A DNA stretch of 64,000 nt, from contig CAXIPT010000001.1 of NCBI GenBank assembly GCA_964030475.1, positions 14,946,769 through 15,010,768 on the forward strand, written 5' to 3'. The position numbers were made by a program, and so were the translations under genes. The DNA comes from Tethya wilhelma. Taxonomy: Eukaryota; Porifera; Demospongiae; Tethyida; Tethyidae. Shown one piece after another: positions 47,568 to 57,932 of this stretch (within the stretch, counting starts at the first letter, position 1; each line of letters starts with the position of its first letter). The notes under the pieces were generated by a model, which worked only from the letters and a program-made list of their open reading frames with translations, was not told where the DNA came from and made no database searches.

Positions 47568-47639
47568 CACAGTGGGAACTGGCCTGGTTTCTGGACTCTG
47601 AGAGCCTTCACCACCTGGAAGACATCCACCACACCTTCA
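47568..47639 (-). pseudogene. Orphan fragment of a PTP D2 exon
   Basis: It reads EGVVDVFQVVKALRVQKPG and then breaks. It is close to the penultimate exon of genes A (12325-12460) and F (59105-59240). One base is missing near the end (CCAGGCCAG in place of CCAGGAGCAG), shifting the frame. The donor and about 20 bases of intron also match, but the first half of the exon is absent. A (GA)n run follows at about 47690-47741. It lies about 440 bp upstream of gene E and is probably debris of a further receptor phosphatase copy. Confidence 0.85.
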
Positions 47640-47682
47640 GGATGCCAAAGTATCAACTATATGCTCAGTAGGGCTTCACACC

Positions 47683-47689
<7 letters not shown>

Positions 47690-47741
<52 letters not shown>
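47690..47741. repeat. (GA)n microsatellite
   Basis: A run of about 52 bases next to the orphan PTP fragment. Confidence 0.9.
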
Positions 47742-47743
<2 letters not shown>

Positions 47744-48496
47744 TGCCACCATCTGTACCAATGCCACCATCTTTGTCTGTTACTTGGCCTGCTGCTTTCC
47801 CAAATGGTCATAATGGTGTATAGCTATAATAGCTATAGCTGTATATTGAAAAGAGCATTGCATGAATGTACAAAAACATAATCGTTATAGCAATATAGTG
47901 GAATGCACATGTCGTTGAATGTATATGTACACATCAACTCACCAAGTCAACAATGAGGATTAATAGTAGTTATTCCTAAGACTTTAGTGTGGTGGCTTCA
48001 TTATGCAGTATACATGCAAGTCTTAAAGTGGCATATGAAAAAAAAATACCGGTAGTATAATCATATAATGCAAAAGTTTTTGTCACATGCTTCAAATTTT
48101 ATACAAATCAAAACTCGATGTCCACCACTGAATATAATAATTATTATTGTATTTGTTAACCATGCATGCACGCATGATTGCATAGTTTGAATTGCATGCA
48201 AGCCTATAATTATTATATATTGCAATTTAGGAAATCACTGACTGCACAGTTCATTGTAGGGATTCAGAAAGTGCAGGTCATAACTATTAATTCTTTGATA
48301 TTGAGCATGAATATGTATAATACGTGCATTAGTTACTTAGTCACCAACTATATAACTTACACAAAAATAAATCCTTGCATGTGGTATATATGTCATAGGC
48401 AATAAATTATTGTTTTTAAATTAGCTAAAAGATGACCGAAATAATCTTTTTATGAGCAATGCTGTGCACAAATAAAAACTAAACACAATACAGTTT
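47742..48496. other. Spacer between gene E upstream region and the fusion gene 3' end
   Basis: About 750 AT-rich bases with no supported gene. It would hold the 3' UTR of the fusion gene. Confidence 0.5.
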
Positions 48497-51400
48497 TCAA
48501 TATTGCCTATCACAAAGCACACAGTAAGCATTGAGAATGTGTTTACACAAAGTTCCATTCTCTAGTTTACCACTGATCCCACTCTTGCCGGTAATCTTTG
48601 AGTTTAAGTGGACTGCAAAAGCCTCATTCTTTAGTATGCTCACTTTTGTATTGTATAAAGGCTGGTCCACTTTTCCAAAACATTGAGATTCAACCACTGA
48701 AAAGTGAAACATATAGAATGCGTTCTCTCTCAATGTTCTCACAACAGAAGGGTCATTGTACCACCTTCTGGTATAGATCCGAGTAAGCAGGTCTGGTCCA
48801 CTACCACTCCAATCAATGCTACTGTATGTCTTAGCAAATTCTACAAGACAGTCTTGTATGAAAGGGTTATTTTTCTCAAAAGTCATAAAAGCACCATTCA
48901 ATCTATTTTCTTCTTGGTAACCAAGCACATTCTTCAAGGTATTCACTGGTCGAACAACTATCACATCTGTGTCCATGTAAATGCCCCCCCATTTTCTGAG
49001 TGACAGCATTCGAAGGAGGTCAGACAAATGGCTGTACCAATACTGACCTTGTGATGCATACTGGATCTTTTCTATGAACTCGTGAGCTGGTGAATCTCTT
49101 AGCATTTCTTCCAGGTTGTACGGCATGACTTCGACCCTGTAGCCTGCTTCTGTCAACACATTGAATTCTGATTGCTGTAGTGTGTTGCTGTGGATCATGA
49201 CTCTGGCAAATGGATGATGGTGAAATATAGACTCCAGAGAACGCCAATGTCGCCAATTGAAGCCTCCTTTCATACTTTCTTTACCTGGACCAAAGAGAGA
49301 AACATTAGATTTTGCCGAAGTTGTAAATACCAAGTGAAACAGTAGCTCGTGGTGCTCTGAGGCTAGTGCTGGAGGAGGGTGCAATGGTATCATTCCAAAC
49401 TTGTGAGCAGAATCGTAAAGTGCTTGATTTTGACGAATCACGTCCCAAAAAGTGGCTCTCATTCTCATCATCATGTTCACATTGGGATTTGGAGGTGGAT
49501 TGTTCCAGTCAAAATCATGTAACCACTTCCTGGCCTCCTCTTTTGATGACATTTTGTACATGTCTAGAGTATGGAACAAAGGTGTCAGTCCAACAATACG
49601 GGCAGAACTATGAGTCTTTGAGCCTCCTCCACCAGGCATTCCAGCAGAATTGATGAACACCACTGGTATACCCATTGCAACACATGGCAATGCACAGTGG
49701 ATACGCTGAGTGACGACCACTTTGGCAGATGCATAGGATTCTATCAGTTTGAAAGAGTCTGAAAATCGTTTCAAGCTGTCTCTTGTTTGAACGTAATGTT
49801 CGACAGGAATGCCTTTCTTCTGAATCTCTGTTGGGAGAAGGTCTTTAAATTCTTTCTTAACGTCCACTAAATAAATGTTGTCAGTTCTGTCATTTGCAAA
49901 TGTTGGGTTCTTAAACATCAGGGTCAAGCATCCAGAAAAGTATGAATCTATATTATTTTTCTGTAAGAACTCCAAAGTCCCTAAATCTCGACATCCAATA
50001 GGTGCACGATCTCTCAGATACTCGATCCTGTTCTTCCATTTCCCTTGTATAGTACTTTCAATGTGGACAGAAGTCATAATAGGATGAACGTTGGTTGGTG
50101 GGGGCCAACTCATACCACCATCTCCCCACCAGGCATTGAAGAAGGCAGTCACTGGCTCTTTCGTCTTCAGCAGGCTCAACTTGTCTCTCTCTAAGAATTG
50201 ATCTACAAATGGGAGGAACTGTACTCCTGGGAAATCTTGAACTTCATCGCCAAGGTTGGCCACCCCTGCAACTTTTACTCTTAAATCAAGTGATAGTGTT
50301 CCAAAGTGATGATCTAAGGGCTTGATTTCACTAGTTGTGTATTTCAACGTATTACGTTCAACATGACAGTTTCTATCTGCAATACAACTGCTGTATGCAC
50401 TGTTCAAAACATCCTGAAAACTAAATCGAAAACGTGAAGACTCATCTGTTGTTCCATTTTTGGGATAGTCTCGTACAAAGGTTTTCATTAGAGTTTGGAT
50501 GAGAGGATGAAACTTGGGAAAACAGGAAACTTCTAAAAATGAGTTTGTCTTTCCATTACTGATCCAACCATTTCGACATGACAGCAGTTTTAAATTAGTG
50601 TTGTCTATGAATGTGACCATGGGATTGACATAGGTCCCTCCGTACTGCCACAAAATAGCAAGTTGGGTGGCAATCTGTAAGTGATCTTCAAACTCCAAGC
50701 CGGCTAAAACTTTGTTTAGAGGATGTCTCACAAACCATTTTTTGAGAGGTGTATCTTTCACGAGTTCACTGACCACTAGAAACTCAGCAGTGATATTGAG
50801 AGTTGCCATTGTCTGCATACAATTGGACGTTCCACAGTACACACGAATGTCCCTTTCAGGGTTTGTGGTTCGTAAATTCCAGATGTTATCAACAGCAACT
50901 TGTGGTATTTCTCGGTCAAATACCCAAGCAGTTGAAATCATTTGCTTGTTGGCCAATTCTGTCGAAAGAGAAACAAATTCATTTTCTGCTGAACGTCTGG
51001 TTGCTAAGGGGAAATAGCTTGAAGTGTTGACACCTAAAATGATTGTAGTGGTGACAAACACAAAGAAAACAGTCTTCCGTGAAGAAATTTTTGAGGAGCT
51101 GGTTAAGGCTTTATAGTGATAATACAGGGCAATTCCAATGGCGAAAATTATCAGTCCAATGTTAAAGTTCAGCGATAAGGGAGTGCCAAACATAAGATGG
51201 GCCACGAGTACACACACTCGTCTGGAGAGATTCAGGACGGCAAGGGTCAGAGGACTGACCTCTTGTAGAACAGAGATCGAAGCTGTGTTGTAGACAAAAT
51301 GAAACACGGAAGAGATCACACCACCACCAAGAATTCTTGAACTGGTGTGAGTTGAGATGACTGCTAGCTTTAGAAGTGTAACAGGCACAAGGAACAGGGT

Positions 51401-52024
51401 ACTGCCAATGGACACAACAGCGTACTTCTGAAAAGGACTCTCCCAACTCAGTTTCTTCAGATGGATGCTACGTATTACAAAGCCAAAACTTGCAAGGAGA
51501 GCAGCAAGAAATCCACATGAATTGAATGAAGTATCTATCATCGTAAATGCACTGGTAACGCCCACTATCATTACCACAAGAGAGAATATGGTGGGGGAAT
51601 TGAAGTCGTCATGATTGTAAAGCCGTATCGACAGAGTGAGGGTGATGAGTGGCTCACATGCTTTGATAAAAGTTGCACTTAAACTAGCAAAGGATGCAGC
51701 ATATGCTGAGTTTGTAGCAAGACTTCCCACAACATTAGCCAAAACAATGACAAAAACAGTTACTTTGGGTGAATTGCTTGGCCATATCGGAGTTGATTTT
51801 CCATTCAGAACTTTCAATAGTATCACTGACGCTACTGCTCCAAAGAGATGCTGAAGTGTGCTCAGTTCTAGCCATCTCAGGTCTTCAAGTGCAGAACCCC
51901 ACCCACAAATACTTCCAAGTTCTCTTTGCGTTTCCATCATGGATTTGGCAGCAATGGTGGCTACAGTGTTGGCAAACCACCAGAGTAAAACCACAGCTCC
52001 TATCTGCAGCAACATTGTTGCCAT
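48497..52024 (-). CDS. Transporter / pyruvyl transferase / glycosyltransferase fusion, single exon, 1175 aa
   Basis: One uninterrupted ORF. The start is the first ATG (MATMLLQIGAVV); the in-frame stretch upstream has no ATG. Residues about 2-315 are a ten-helix transporter of the TPT/SLC35 type (ACEPLITLTLSIRLYNHDDF, FGFVIRSIHLKKL). A further helix lies at about 318-335. Residues about 363-477 resemble a Gly_transf_sug (GT32-like) domain (HLQIATQLAILWQYGGTYVN) but lack DXD. Residues about 582-822 are a polysaccharide pyruvyl transferase domain (VANLGDEVQDFPGVQFLPFV, APIGCRDLGTLEFL, SGCLTLMF, KVVVTQRIHCALPCVAMGIP). Residues about 892-1162 are GT32/A4GALT-like with LRKWGGIYMDTDVIVV (DXD at 1018-1020) and AVHLNSKITGK. 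If the N-terminus is cytosolic, eleven helices place the enzymes in the Golgi lumen. Likely role: bring in a nucleotide sugar, then transfer sugar and pyruvate to glycans. The substrate is unknown. Confidence 0.9.
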   Translation of the reverse strand: MATMLLQIGAVVLLWWFANTVATIAAKSMMETQRELGSICGWGSALEDLRWLELSTLQHLFGAVASVILLKVLNGKSTPIWPSNSPKVTVFVIVLANVVGSLATNSAYAASFASLSATFIKACEPLITLTLSIRLYNHDDFNSPTIFSLVVMIVGVTSAFTMIDTSFNSCGFLAALLASFGFVIRSIHLKKLSWESPFQKYAVVSIGSTLFLVPVTLLKLAVISTHTSSRILGGGVISSVFHFVYNTASISVLQEVSPLTLAVLNLSRRVCVLVAHLMFGTPLSLNFNIGLIIFAIGIALYYHYKALTSSSKISSRKTVFFVFVTTTIILGVNTSSYFPLATRRSAENEFVSLSTELANKQMISTAWVFDREIPQVAVDNIWNLRTTNPERDIRVYCGTSNCMQTMATLNITAEFLVVSELVKDTPLKKWFVRHPLNKVLAGLEFEDHLQIATQLAILWQYGGTYVNPMVTFIDNTNLKLLSCRNGWISNGKTNSFLEVSCFPKFHPLIQTLMKTFVRDYPKNGTTDESSRFRFSFQDVLNSAYSSCIADRNCHVERNTLKYTTSEIKPLDHHFGTLSLDLRVKVAGVANLGDEVQDFPGVQFLPFVDQFLERDKLSLLKTKEPVTAFFNAWWGDGGMSWPPPTNVHPIMTSVHIESTIQGKWKNRIEYLRDRAPIGCRDLGTLEFLQKNNIDSYFSGCLTLMFKNPTFANDRTDNIYLVDVKKEFKDLLPTEIQKKGIPVEHYVQTRDSLKRFSDSFKLIESYASAKVVVTQRIHCALPCVAMGIPVVFINSAGMPGGGGSKTHSSARIVGLTPLFHTLDMYKMSSKEEARKWLHDFDWNNPPPNPNVNMMMRMRATFWDVIRQNQALYDSAHKFGMIPLHPPPALASEHHELLFHLVFTTSAKSNVSLFGPGKESMKGGFNWRHWRSLESIFHHHPFARVMIHSNTLQQSEFNVLTEAGYRVEVMPYNLEEMLRDSPAHEFIEKIQYASQGQYWYSHLSDLLRMLSLRKWGGIYMDTDVIVVRPVNTLKNVLGYQEENRLNGAFMTFEKNNPFIQDCLVEFAKTYSSIDWSGSGPDLLTRIYTRRWYNDPSVVRTLRENAFYMFHFSVVESQCFGKVDQPLYNTKVSILKNEAFAVHLNSKITGKSGISGKLENGTLCKHILNAYCVLCDRQY

Positions 52025-53819
52025 TGTTTGACTTTGCTTAGAGGTTGTGGTGTCAGCTGTCAACTGTGTTTTTGTTTCTAATTATCGAGCACCGGTAAGC
52101 ATTTCCAAAAATTTTTTTGAAATGCTTAATTAGAACAAGACGGTAATAGGGTAAGATGCAGCATCGTTACATTAATTTTATGATCATAATTATTATTATG
52201 GTAAAAGTTGGTGCACATTCAATAGTCATAACATTAGCATCTACAGTTGACAATTAGATTCAGTCTATAGGCACCATCATTGATTCAAAATGCTGCACTT
52301 CAAGTCAAGCCTTGTTGGTCAGTCTCCGAAGTTCACATTCTTTCATGACTAGCCTATACTTATGTAGAATTAATACCATGCTAAACAATATATATAGTAT
52401 CAAACTTTGTGATGATAATAATTTTATAATTATTTATTTATATATCAATCGGACATCAGATGTCTCTATCACCCATCAATTTTTATATTGCAGTATCAAG
52501 GAATCGCACAAGAGATAAATTTTAAAGTGTGATACATTTTGCTATCAGTGATGCAAGGTGCGTAATAAGTATAGATTCTACACAGTGTTGCAAGTAGATG
52601 ACCTAGGGACGGTGCTGGAAGTCAAATTGTCTGTCTTGGTACAGTGCACCAAGGCATAAAATTAATGTCCAAAACATTTATAACCTAATGTTGTGAGCAC
52701 ATACTTTTTTTTTCAAAAAATCCCCTCTGTAATATTGTTAGGGTAGCATTCATCTATCTCCAATCCAAAAATGGTGACCATAGAAAATTCTGGGTGGGAC
52801 TAGTTAGGATTTTTAGTGAGATGCTACCTATCTACCAAAAGTCATCCAATTTGAAAAAGCTTCAGTAATTTTGTTTGTCCATTACTCACAAACACTTCCT
52901 CCAACTTATAGAGCTTCATCACATACTATAATGGGAGTAGTTAGCATTCGAAGGTTATGGAGGCGGGGCTATTAGCAGAACCATTTGGGTATTACATCAT
53001 ACCACCCAAGGCTCTAACTCTGACATGGTGTGGCTTTAAGGTTGTAGAATGCCTGTACATAGTTTTACTGCTCAGATGTTCACCATAAGGGAGATATTGA
53101 TTTTTAAAAGATAATTAGCTAAAAACGTGAGAATTTTTTTGGACATTTATGCCTTGGTGCACCATACTCGAGCAAGTCGCATCTTCGTTGAGGTTTTGTT
53201 CATCAAACTGCCCACCATTGAGCAGTGCCATGAGTACTGCCATTCAACAGGATACCATTTGCATATAGTAGCTTCTCTTATCAACTCATTCTTCAGTTCA
53301 GTCTCATCTTAAGTACCAATAATGTCTAGGCTACTCAGTTGAAGATAGGTTTTGTTGAGGGTTAGAAAATTAATAATCTTCACTAACTATACTATAATTA
53401 TATCATCGCACAGTGAGCAGACTCTCCTTCATCACCACATGCTGCAGAATCTGATTGCGTTGACAACCCGCTTCAACCTTTGTCTGAACTGATTCATCTG
53501 GCCAGAATCTCTTGTGCCTCCATTAGGGTGAAAAACATTCACATCATTGTGTATGGGGTCTAGGGCTCAATGGAGTGTCCAGTGTTCGAAATACTTGGTG
53601 TGTCTTGTTCATATTTAATGAATCAGTACCCTATGGACTAAGTCAGGTGCTTGATACAAGGCTGTCGAAATGCAGCCATGGACTTGTGGCACCAAAAATG
53701 ATAATTTCCATGGAAACCAACATCACACAACAGTAGTGAACATGTCCCATAATTTACTAAACAAAAGCTACAATTATCAGATGCTAAGGAGATTTACAAA
53801 TGTCTTGAGATACTTTCCC
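52025..53819. other. Region upstream of the fusion gene
   Basis: About 1.8 kb, AT-rich, with no gene I can support. The first few hundred bases should include the promoter and 5' UTR of the fusion gene on the minus strand. Short ORFs here show no recognisable domain. Confidence 0.45.
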
Positions 53820-54360
53820 GTCTTCATGCCCCAAAAGAAAGGATCTTTCCATCTTCTCCTCCAGACATGAGTATAGCTATAGTTCACCATCTGCTGTAAG
53901 AGCAATACAATTCACTCTGCTGTCGTGACCTTGAAATTTCCGCTGTAGCTGTGCTGTCTGTCCATCCCAAACTTGAATGGCTCCATCTTTAGAAGCAGTA
54001 ATAAAATGCCATGTATTTCTCATCAGTAGCCCGGGACAATATCACTGAAATTATCTCCTTGACAATGTCCATGCTCTCAAGATGGTAAATCTTAACTGTG
54101 GCGTCACTGCGGCCCACTGATAAGACTGATAAAGTGTTAATTCAATTTACCCACTGATTTCTACACAAGTGAGAGCAGTTATGGCACCTTCTTTATCTTT
54201 AGTTACTTCGATAATGGAGGCTGATATGGTATTGATGATAGAAATGCTGCCTTTCTTACATCCCACAGCCAGACTGAGGGTTGAAGTAGAGAAAGAGAAC
54301 AAACTGGACTTCTTATGTGAGTAATGTCCTTCACAGTGAAGATCAGTTCTCCACACGAAC
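53820..54360 (-). pseudogene. WD40-repeat fragments
   Basis: Minus-strand pieces read VLSVGRSDATVKIYHLESMD, HFITASKDGAIQVWDGQTAQ, KFQGHDSRVNCIALTADGEL and MSGGEDGKI, typical WD40 blades (G-H, D-G, VW-D). They lie in different frames separated by one-base shifts, so this is a decayed copy or a gene with sequence errors. A further piece (54150-54360) encodes SLAVGCKKGSISIIN and is repeated at about 55580-55740. WD40 propellers are protein-binding scaffolds; the parent gene is not identifiable. Confidence 0.65.
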
Positions 54361-54555
54361 TAAAGATGAAGACCAATAATATTAAAACACATATTATGAA
54401 CAAGTGTATTATTAATTTTATGCACATACAAGTAAAAAAATTAATACGAAACAATGATTAACACAAATCCTATACCAGTTTCCTCTATCTGTGCTGGTCA
54501 CTGATATATATATGGCATGAGTCTGCCAACCAGCTGCATGGGAAGGTGTCCAGTG

Positions 54556-54785
54556 TCAGAGTTGAGAGCATCGACATGCAGAGAGACGGGGAGTCTGTAG
54601 TCTGTCAGAAGATTTCTGAATTCTACCGCACTTTGCTAAACAGTTTGGGAGCTCGATCAACTTGCGGACATTGTAGAGTTGCTGCTCACTGTTTAGCATC
54701 AACAGTTGTTCATCAATAACAGCCAGGCTTGATGAAGAGCTTGCAGCTGAATCAGATAAAAACTCTAAAGGAAAAAAAAAGGGGG
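54556..54785 (-). other. Duplicated coding-like block (LSDSAASSSSSLAVIDEQLL)
   Basis: The minus strand encodes EFLSDSAASSSSSLAVIDEQ, then LLMLNSEQQLYNVRKLIELP. The same block occurs at 56713-56929 (minus) and inverted at 57029-57245 (plus) with a few changes, ending SNSEIF. Its function is unknown. It always lies beside WD40 fragments, so it is probably part of the same gene family. Confidence 0.45.
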
Positions 54786-55371
54786 GGGGGAAATCTGCAA
54801 TATTGAAAAACAGTTCAGAAATAATATGCAATTCATATAATTATGCACATGCACTCATATGCAATCTTTTTACCTTCACTCATTGATGTGCTAGTAGATT
54901 TTTCTCTCCACTTATTATGCAAGACCCACTGAAAAATTATATTCTTTTTACCAATTGTATCTAAAATAAGAAATTTAAGTTGAGTTCAAATGGTATCCAT
55001 GAGTCTGATAAGGCCCGTTGGTGTGGGTGTGTCACTGTGTGTGTGTAATGCCAGTCCAAGCCACTACCCAAGCTGAGGTATTATTGCCTTTGTGTTTTTC
55101 AATAATTATCATGAACTGAATTGTCAAAGCATAATAATTTCACCATTTCATGGATCATGAGCTTTCTTATGCATGCCAGAAGACATGTATTGCCTTTCTG
55201 CAAAATTGAACAATCATTAATGTGGTGTCAGGGTCCATGAACCACATGTGCCTCTGCAAGCTCAGTAGTAAAGGCCATATGCAAGATTAACTTAATCTTG
55301 CCACATGTGACTTTATGTCTGGGGGGATCAGATTTTTGAGCCTATGACAATGGAATGACTTTGTTGTATAG

Positions 55372-55503
55372 GCCACATCAGAAGACAAGAAAGAGGATGA
55401 ACCAACCACTGTGACAGTAAAACTGGTGAAGTATGCAGATGATTCTAAAATCAAGCTAATTAAAGAGATAAAAGCAATCACTGAAGGAATGAACTTGGTG
55501 CAG
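55372..55503 (+). CDS. MRPL12: Mitochondrial ribosomal protein bL12m exon
   Basis: An exon of 132 nt, phase 0 at both ends, follows an acceptor-like ttgtatag and ends at CAG|gtgagt. It encodes ATSEDKKEDEPTTVTVKLVK, YADDSKIKLIKEIKAITEGM and NLVQ. This matches the start of the L7/L12 C-terminal domain, where animal bL12m reads [20 protein letters not shown] from memory. bL12m forms the mitochondrial ribosomal stalk that binds translation factors. The next exon (expected AKKLVESLP) is not seen before the WD40-related block starts at about 55560, so this is an isolated or broken copy. Confidence 0.75.
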
Positions 55504-55800
55504 GTGAGTGGTTATAGCTGCAGCATTATAACAGCAATAGCATCGTGCACGCCTTATGTTAAAGCTGCCCTAGAGCTAACTTCGATAATGGAGGCTGATA
55601 CGGTATTGACGATAGAAATGCTAACTTTCTTACATCCCACAGCCAGACTGGGGGTTGAAGTAGAGAAAGAGAACAAACTGGACTTCTTATGTGAGTAATG
55701 TCCTTCACAGTGAAGATCAATTCCCCACACGAACTATAAATGAAGAGCAATAATATTGAAACACATATAATATGAACAGGTGTATTATTAATTTTATGCA

Positions 55801-55920
55801 CTATTTTGCTTTAATCGGAATAGTAAGAAACTTAGTAAGGCTAGTAAAATATTTAGATACAGTCTCAGCTCCTGAGATTGCATCTAAGAAAGTCTTCACT
55901 GGCTGATTGTGCATACCTGC
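55801..55920 (-). CDS. Possible glycolipid transfer protein (GLTP) N-terminal fragment
   Basis: The minus strand reads NQPVKTFLDAISGAETVSKY, then FTSLTKFLTIPIKAK and a stop. The pattern FLDAxS...F..L..F..IKA resembles the first helices of GLTP-fold proteins (FLEAVS...FTPIKAD from memory). No neighbouring exon is found and the usual DxxGN that follows is missing. The assignment is weak. Confidence 0.3.
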   Translation of the reverse strand, partial: AGMHNQPVKTFLDAISGAETVSKYFTSLTKFLTIPIKAK

Positions 55921-56329
55921 TTGAAATGTCATTGTTCCAAATTTGATGCATGGTAGTGTCAAGAGACCCTGAGATAGTCTTGCAGCCACTGTCATGCACC
56001 TGTCACCACCACTCGCAGCTGACAGCTGCATGATGTGTGTCCAATCCTTGTATACTGCACTGCTTCACCAGTTGGTATATAAACCAACAATTATATGCAT
56101 TATCATAAAGATTAGCTGTTATATGCTTGTATCCATTCGTATTTGAAAGAATGCCACATGCCACTCATCATGTTGAGCTAGACCCTTTTTTCTATCCCTG
56201 AGTCGAGGGATGAAAGGACCTTTGCTAGACCTGTCTCTTTTTACCTGCCTGTCTAGGGGTAGCTATAAAAAGGGTCTATTGTAGGACTCTCTCGCCTATT
56301 AAACTGTCTTATCTGATGATCCAGATGGC

Positions 56330-56545
56330 CAGACAGAGCACCTTGTCCGTGTGTCCATTAAAAGTCTTTAAAACTCCCGTGGTTTTCAGATCCCATGATT
56401 TCAAGGTTCTGTCCCAGGATGACGTGACAATAACAAGACTCGGTTTTCCCACATGATTTTGCCATCTTTGGTCAAAGCTGTGTCGATTCCTGACACAGCA
56501 TCACGATGTCCCTCCATTATAATGAGGCCTGAGGGCCCATGTGTG
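56330..56545 (-). pseudogene. WD40-repeat fragment
   Basis: The minus strand encodes GLIIMEGHRDAVSGIDTALT, then in another frame VIVTSSWDRTLKSWDLKTTG and VLKTFNGHTDKVLCLAIW. GH...W.D spacing is clear. At least one frameshift separates the blades. Confidence 0.6.
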
Positions 56546-56712
56546 TATAAAAGTAAAAAAGATAATTAATATAATACGAAACAATGATCGACACAAATCC
56601 TATACCAGTTTCCTCCATCTGTGCTGGTCACTGATATATATGGTATGAGTCTGCCAACCAGCTACATGTATGGGAAGGTGTTCAGTGTCAGAGTTGAGAG
56701 CATCGACATGCA

Positions 56713-57245
56713 GAGAGACGGAGAGTCTATATATAGTCTGTCAGAAGATTTCTGAATTGCTCAATTCTACCACGTGCACTTTGCTAAACAGTTTGGGAGC
56801 TCGACCAACTTGCATGCGGACATTGCAGAGTTGCTGGTCGCTGTTTAGCATCAACAGTTGCAATTGTTCATCAATAACAGCCTGGCTTGGTGAAGAGCTT
56901 GCAGCTGAATCAGATAAAAACTCTAAGATGAGATAAGAAAAAAAGGGGGGAAAAAGAATCCGCAATATTGCAAAACAGTTCAGAAATAATATACAATTCA
57001 TATAATTATGCACGTGCACTCAAATGCAATCTTAGAGTTTTTATCTGATTCAGCTGCAAGCTCTTCACCAAGCCAGGCTGTTATTGATGAACAATTGCAA
57101 CTGTTGATGCTAAACAGCGACCAGCAACTCTGCAATGTCCGCATGCAAGTTGGTCGAGCTCCCAAACTGTTTAGCAAAGTGCACGTGGTAGAATTGAGCA
57201 ATTCAGAAATCTTCTGACAGACTATATATAGACTCTCCGTCTCTC
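56713..57245. repeat. Perfect 217-bp inverted repeat ending at an assembly gap
   Basis: Arms 56713-56929 and 57029-57245 look identical in inverted orientation over their full length, with a 99-base spacer. The right arm ends exactly one base before the N at 57246. Each arm holds the LSDSAASSS coding-like block. It is either a very recent inverted duplication or a fold-back assembly artefact. Confidence 0.85.
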
Positions 57246-57246
57246 N

Positions 57247-57932
57247 GTGTGTGTGTGTGTGTGTGTGTGTCAGTAATTCTACCTGACACCACTCTGACGA
57301 TAAGAGTCTTATGTTTCTCTATACAAAGGGTATATTGAAATTCAGAATTACTGAGACTCAGTGAGAGACAGATTTCCCGTTAAGACGTCATGAACGCTTG
57401 TCTTCACTTTGAAAAAAAGTGGGCGGGGCTCGAGCAGGCTTTGCAACATGATCAAACTATTAAAATTATATGTCTTTTCAAACCACTTGGGAACTTTTCA
57501 AAGTCTACATACCAACTCCAGATGTGGACAAAACAATTACTGTACGTGTATTGTGCATCAAGGGTTAGTACGTAGTCTTGTATGCTGAAATTCAGAGACT
57601 TGCTTTTACAGCACTGCCCATTCCTAGTACACTGTTCATTTAATTTGTATAGAGATGAATAAACTTATGAATAATTATATATGAAATTAAGTATAAGCAT
57701 GACTTTCAGAATCAACCATTCATAGGTAACAGTTATAAAATTTAATATACTAAGCACAATCTTATAAAAATATTCACCGTACAATAACTGTTGTCTCTGC
57801 AGTAATGTAATAATAGCTTTTATCTTAAACATTTTGAAAGTTAGCATATGTATCAAAGGAGTCAAGATAAGTGAGAACAGCTTCAAACACCATCTGATAA
57901 TGGTCCTGAAGAAATGTATATATAATAAATTA
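57247..57932. other. Start of the last contig, non-coding
   Basis: It begins with a (GT)n run (57247-57271) after the gap. No exon is supported; in particular the last exon of gene F (expected EHYQLVFEAV) is not found here. Confidence 0.5.

Noticed and set aside
53127..53312. 61-residue ORF LDIYALVHHTRASRIFVEVL
   Set aside because: No recognisable domain, no splice context and no copy elsewhere in the window.
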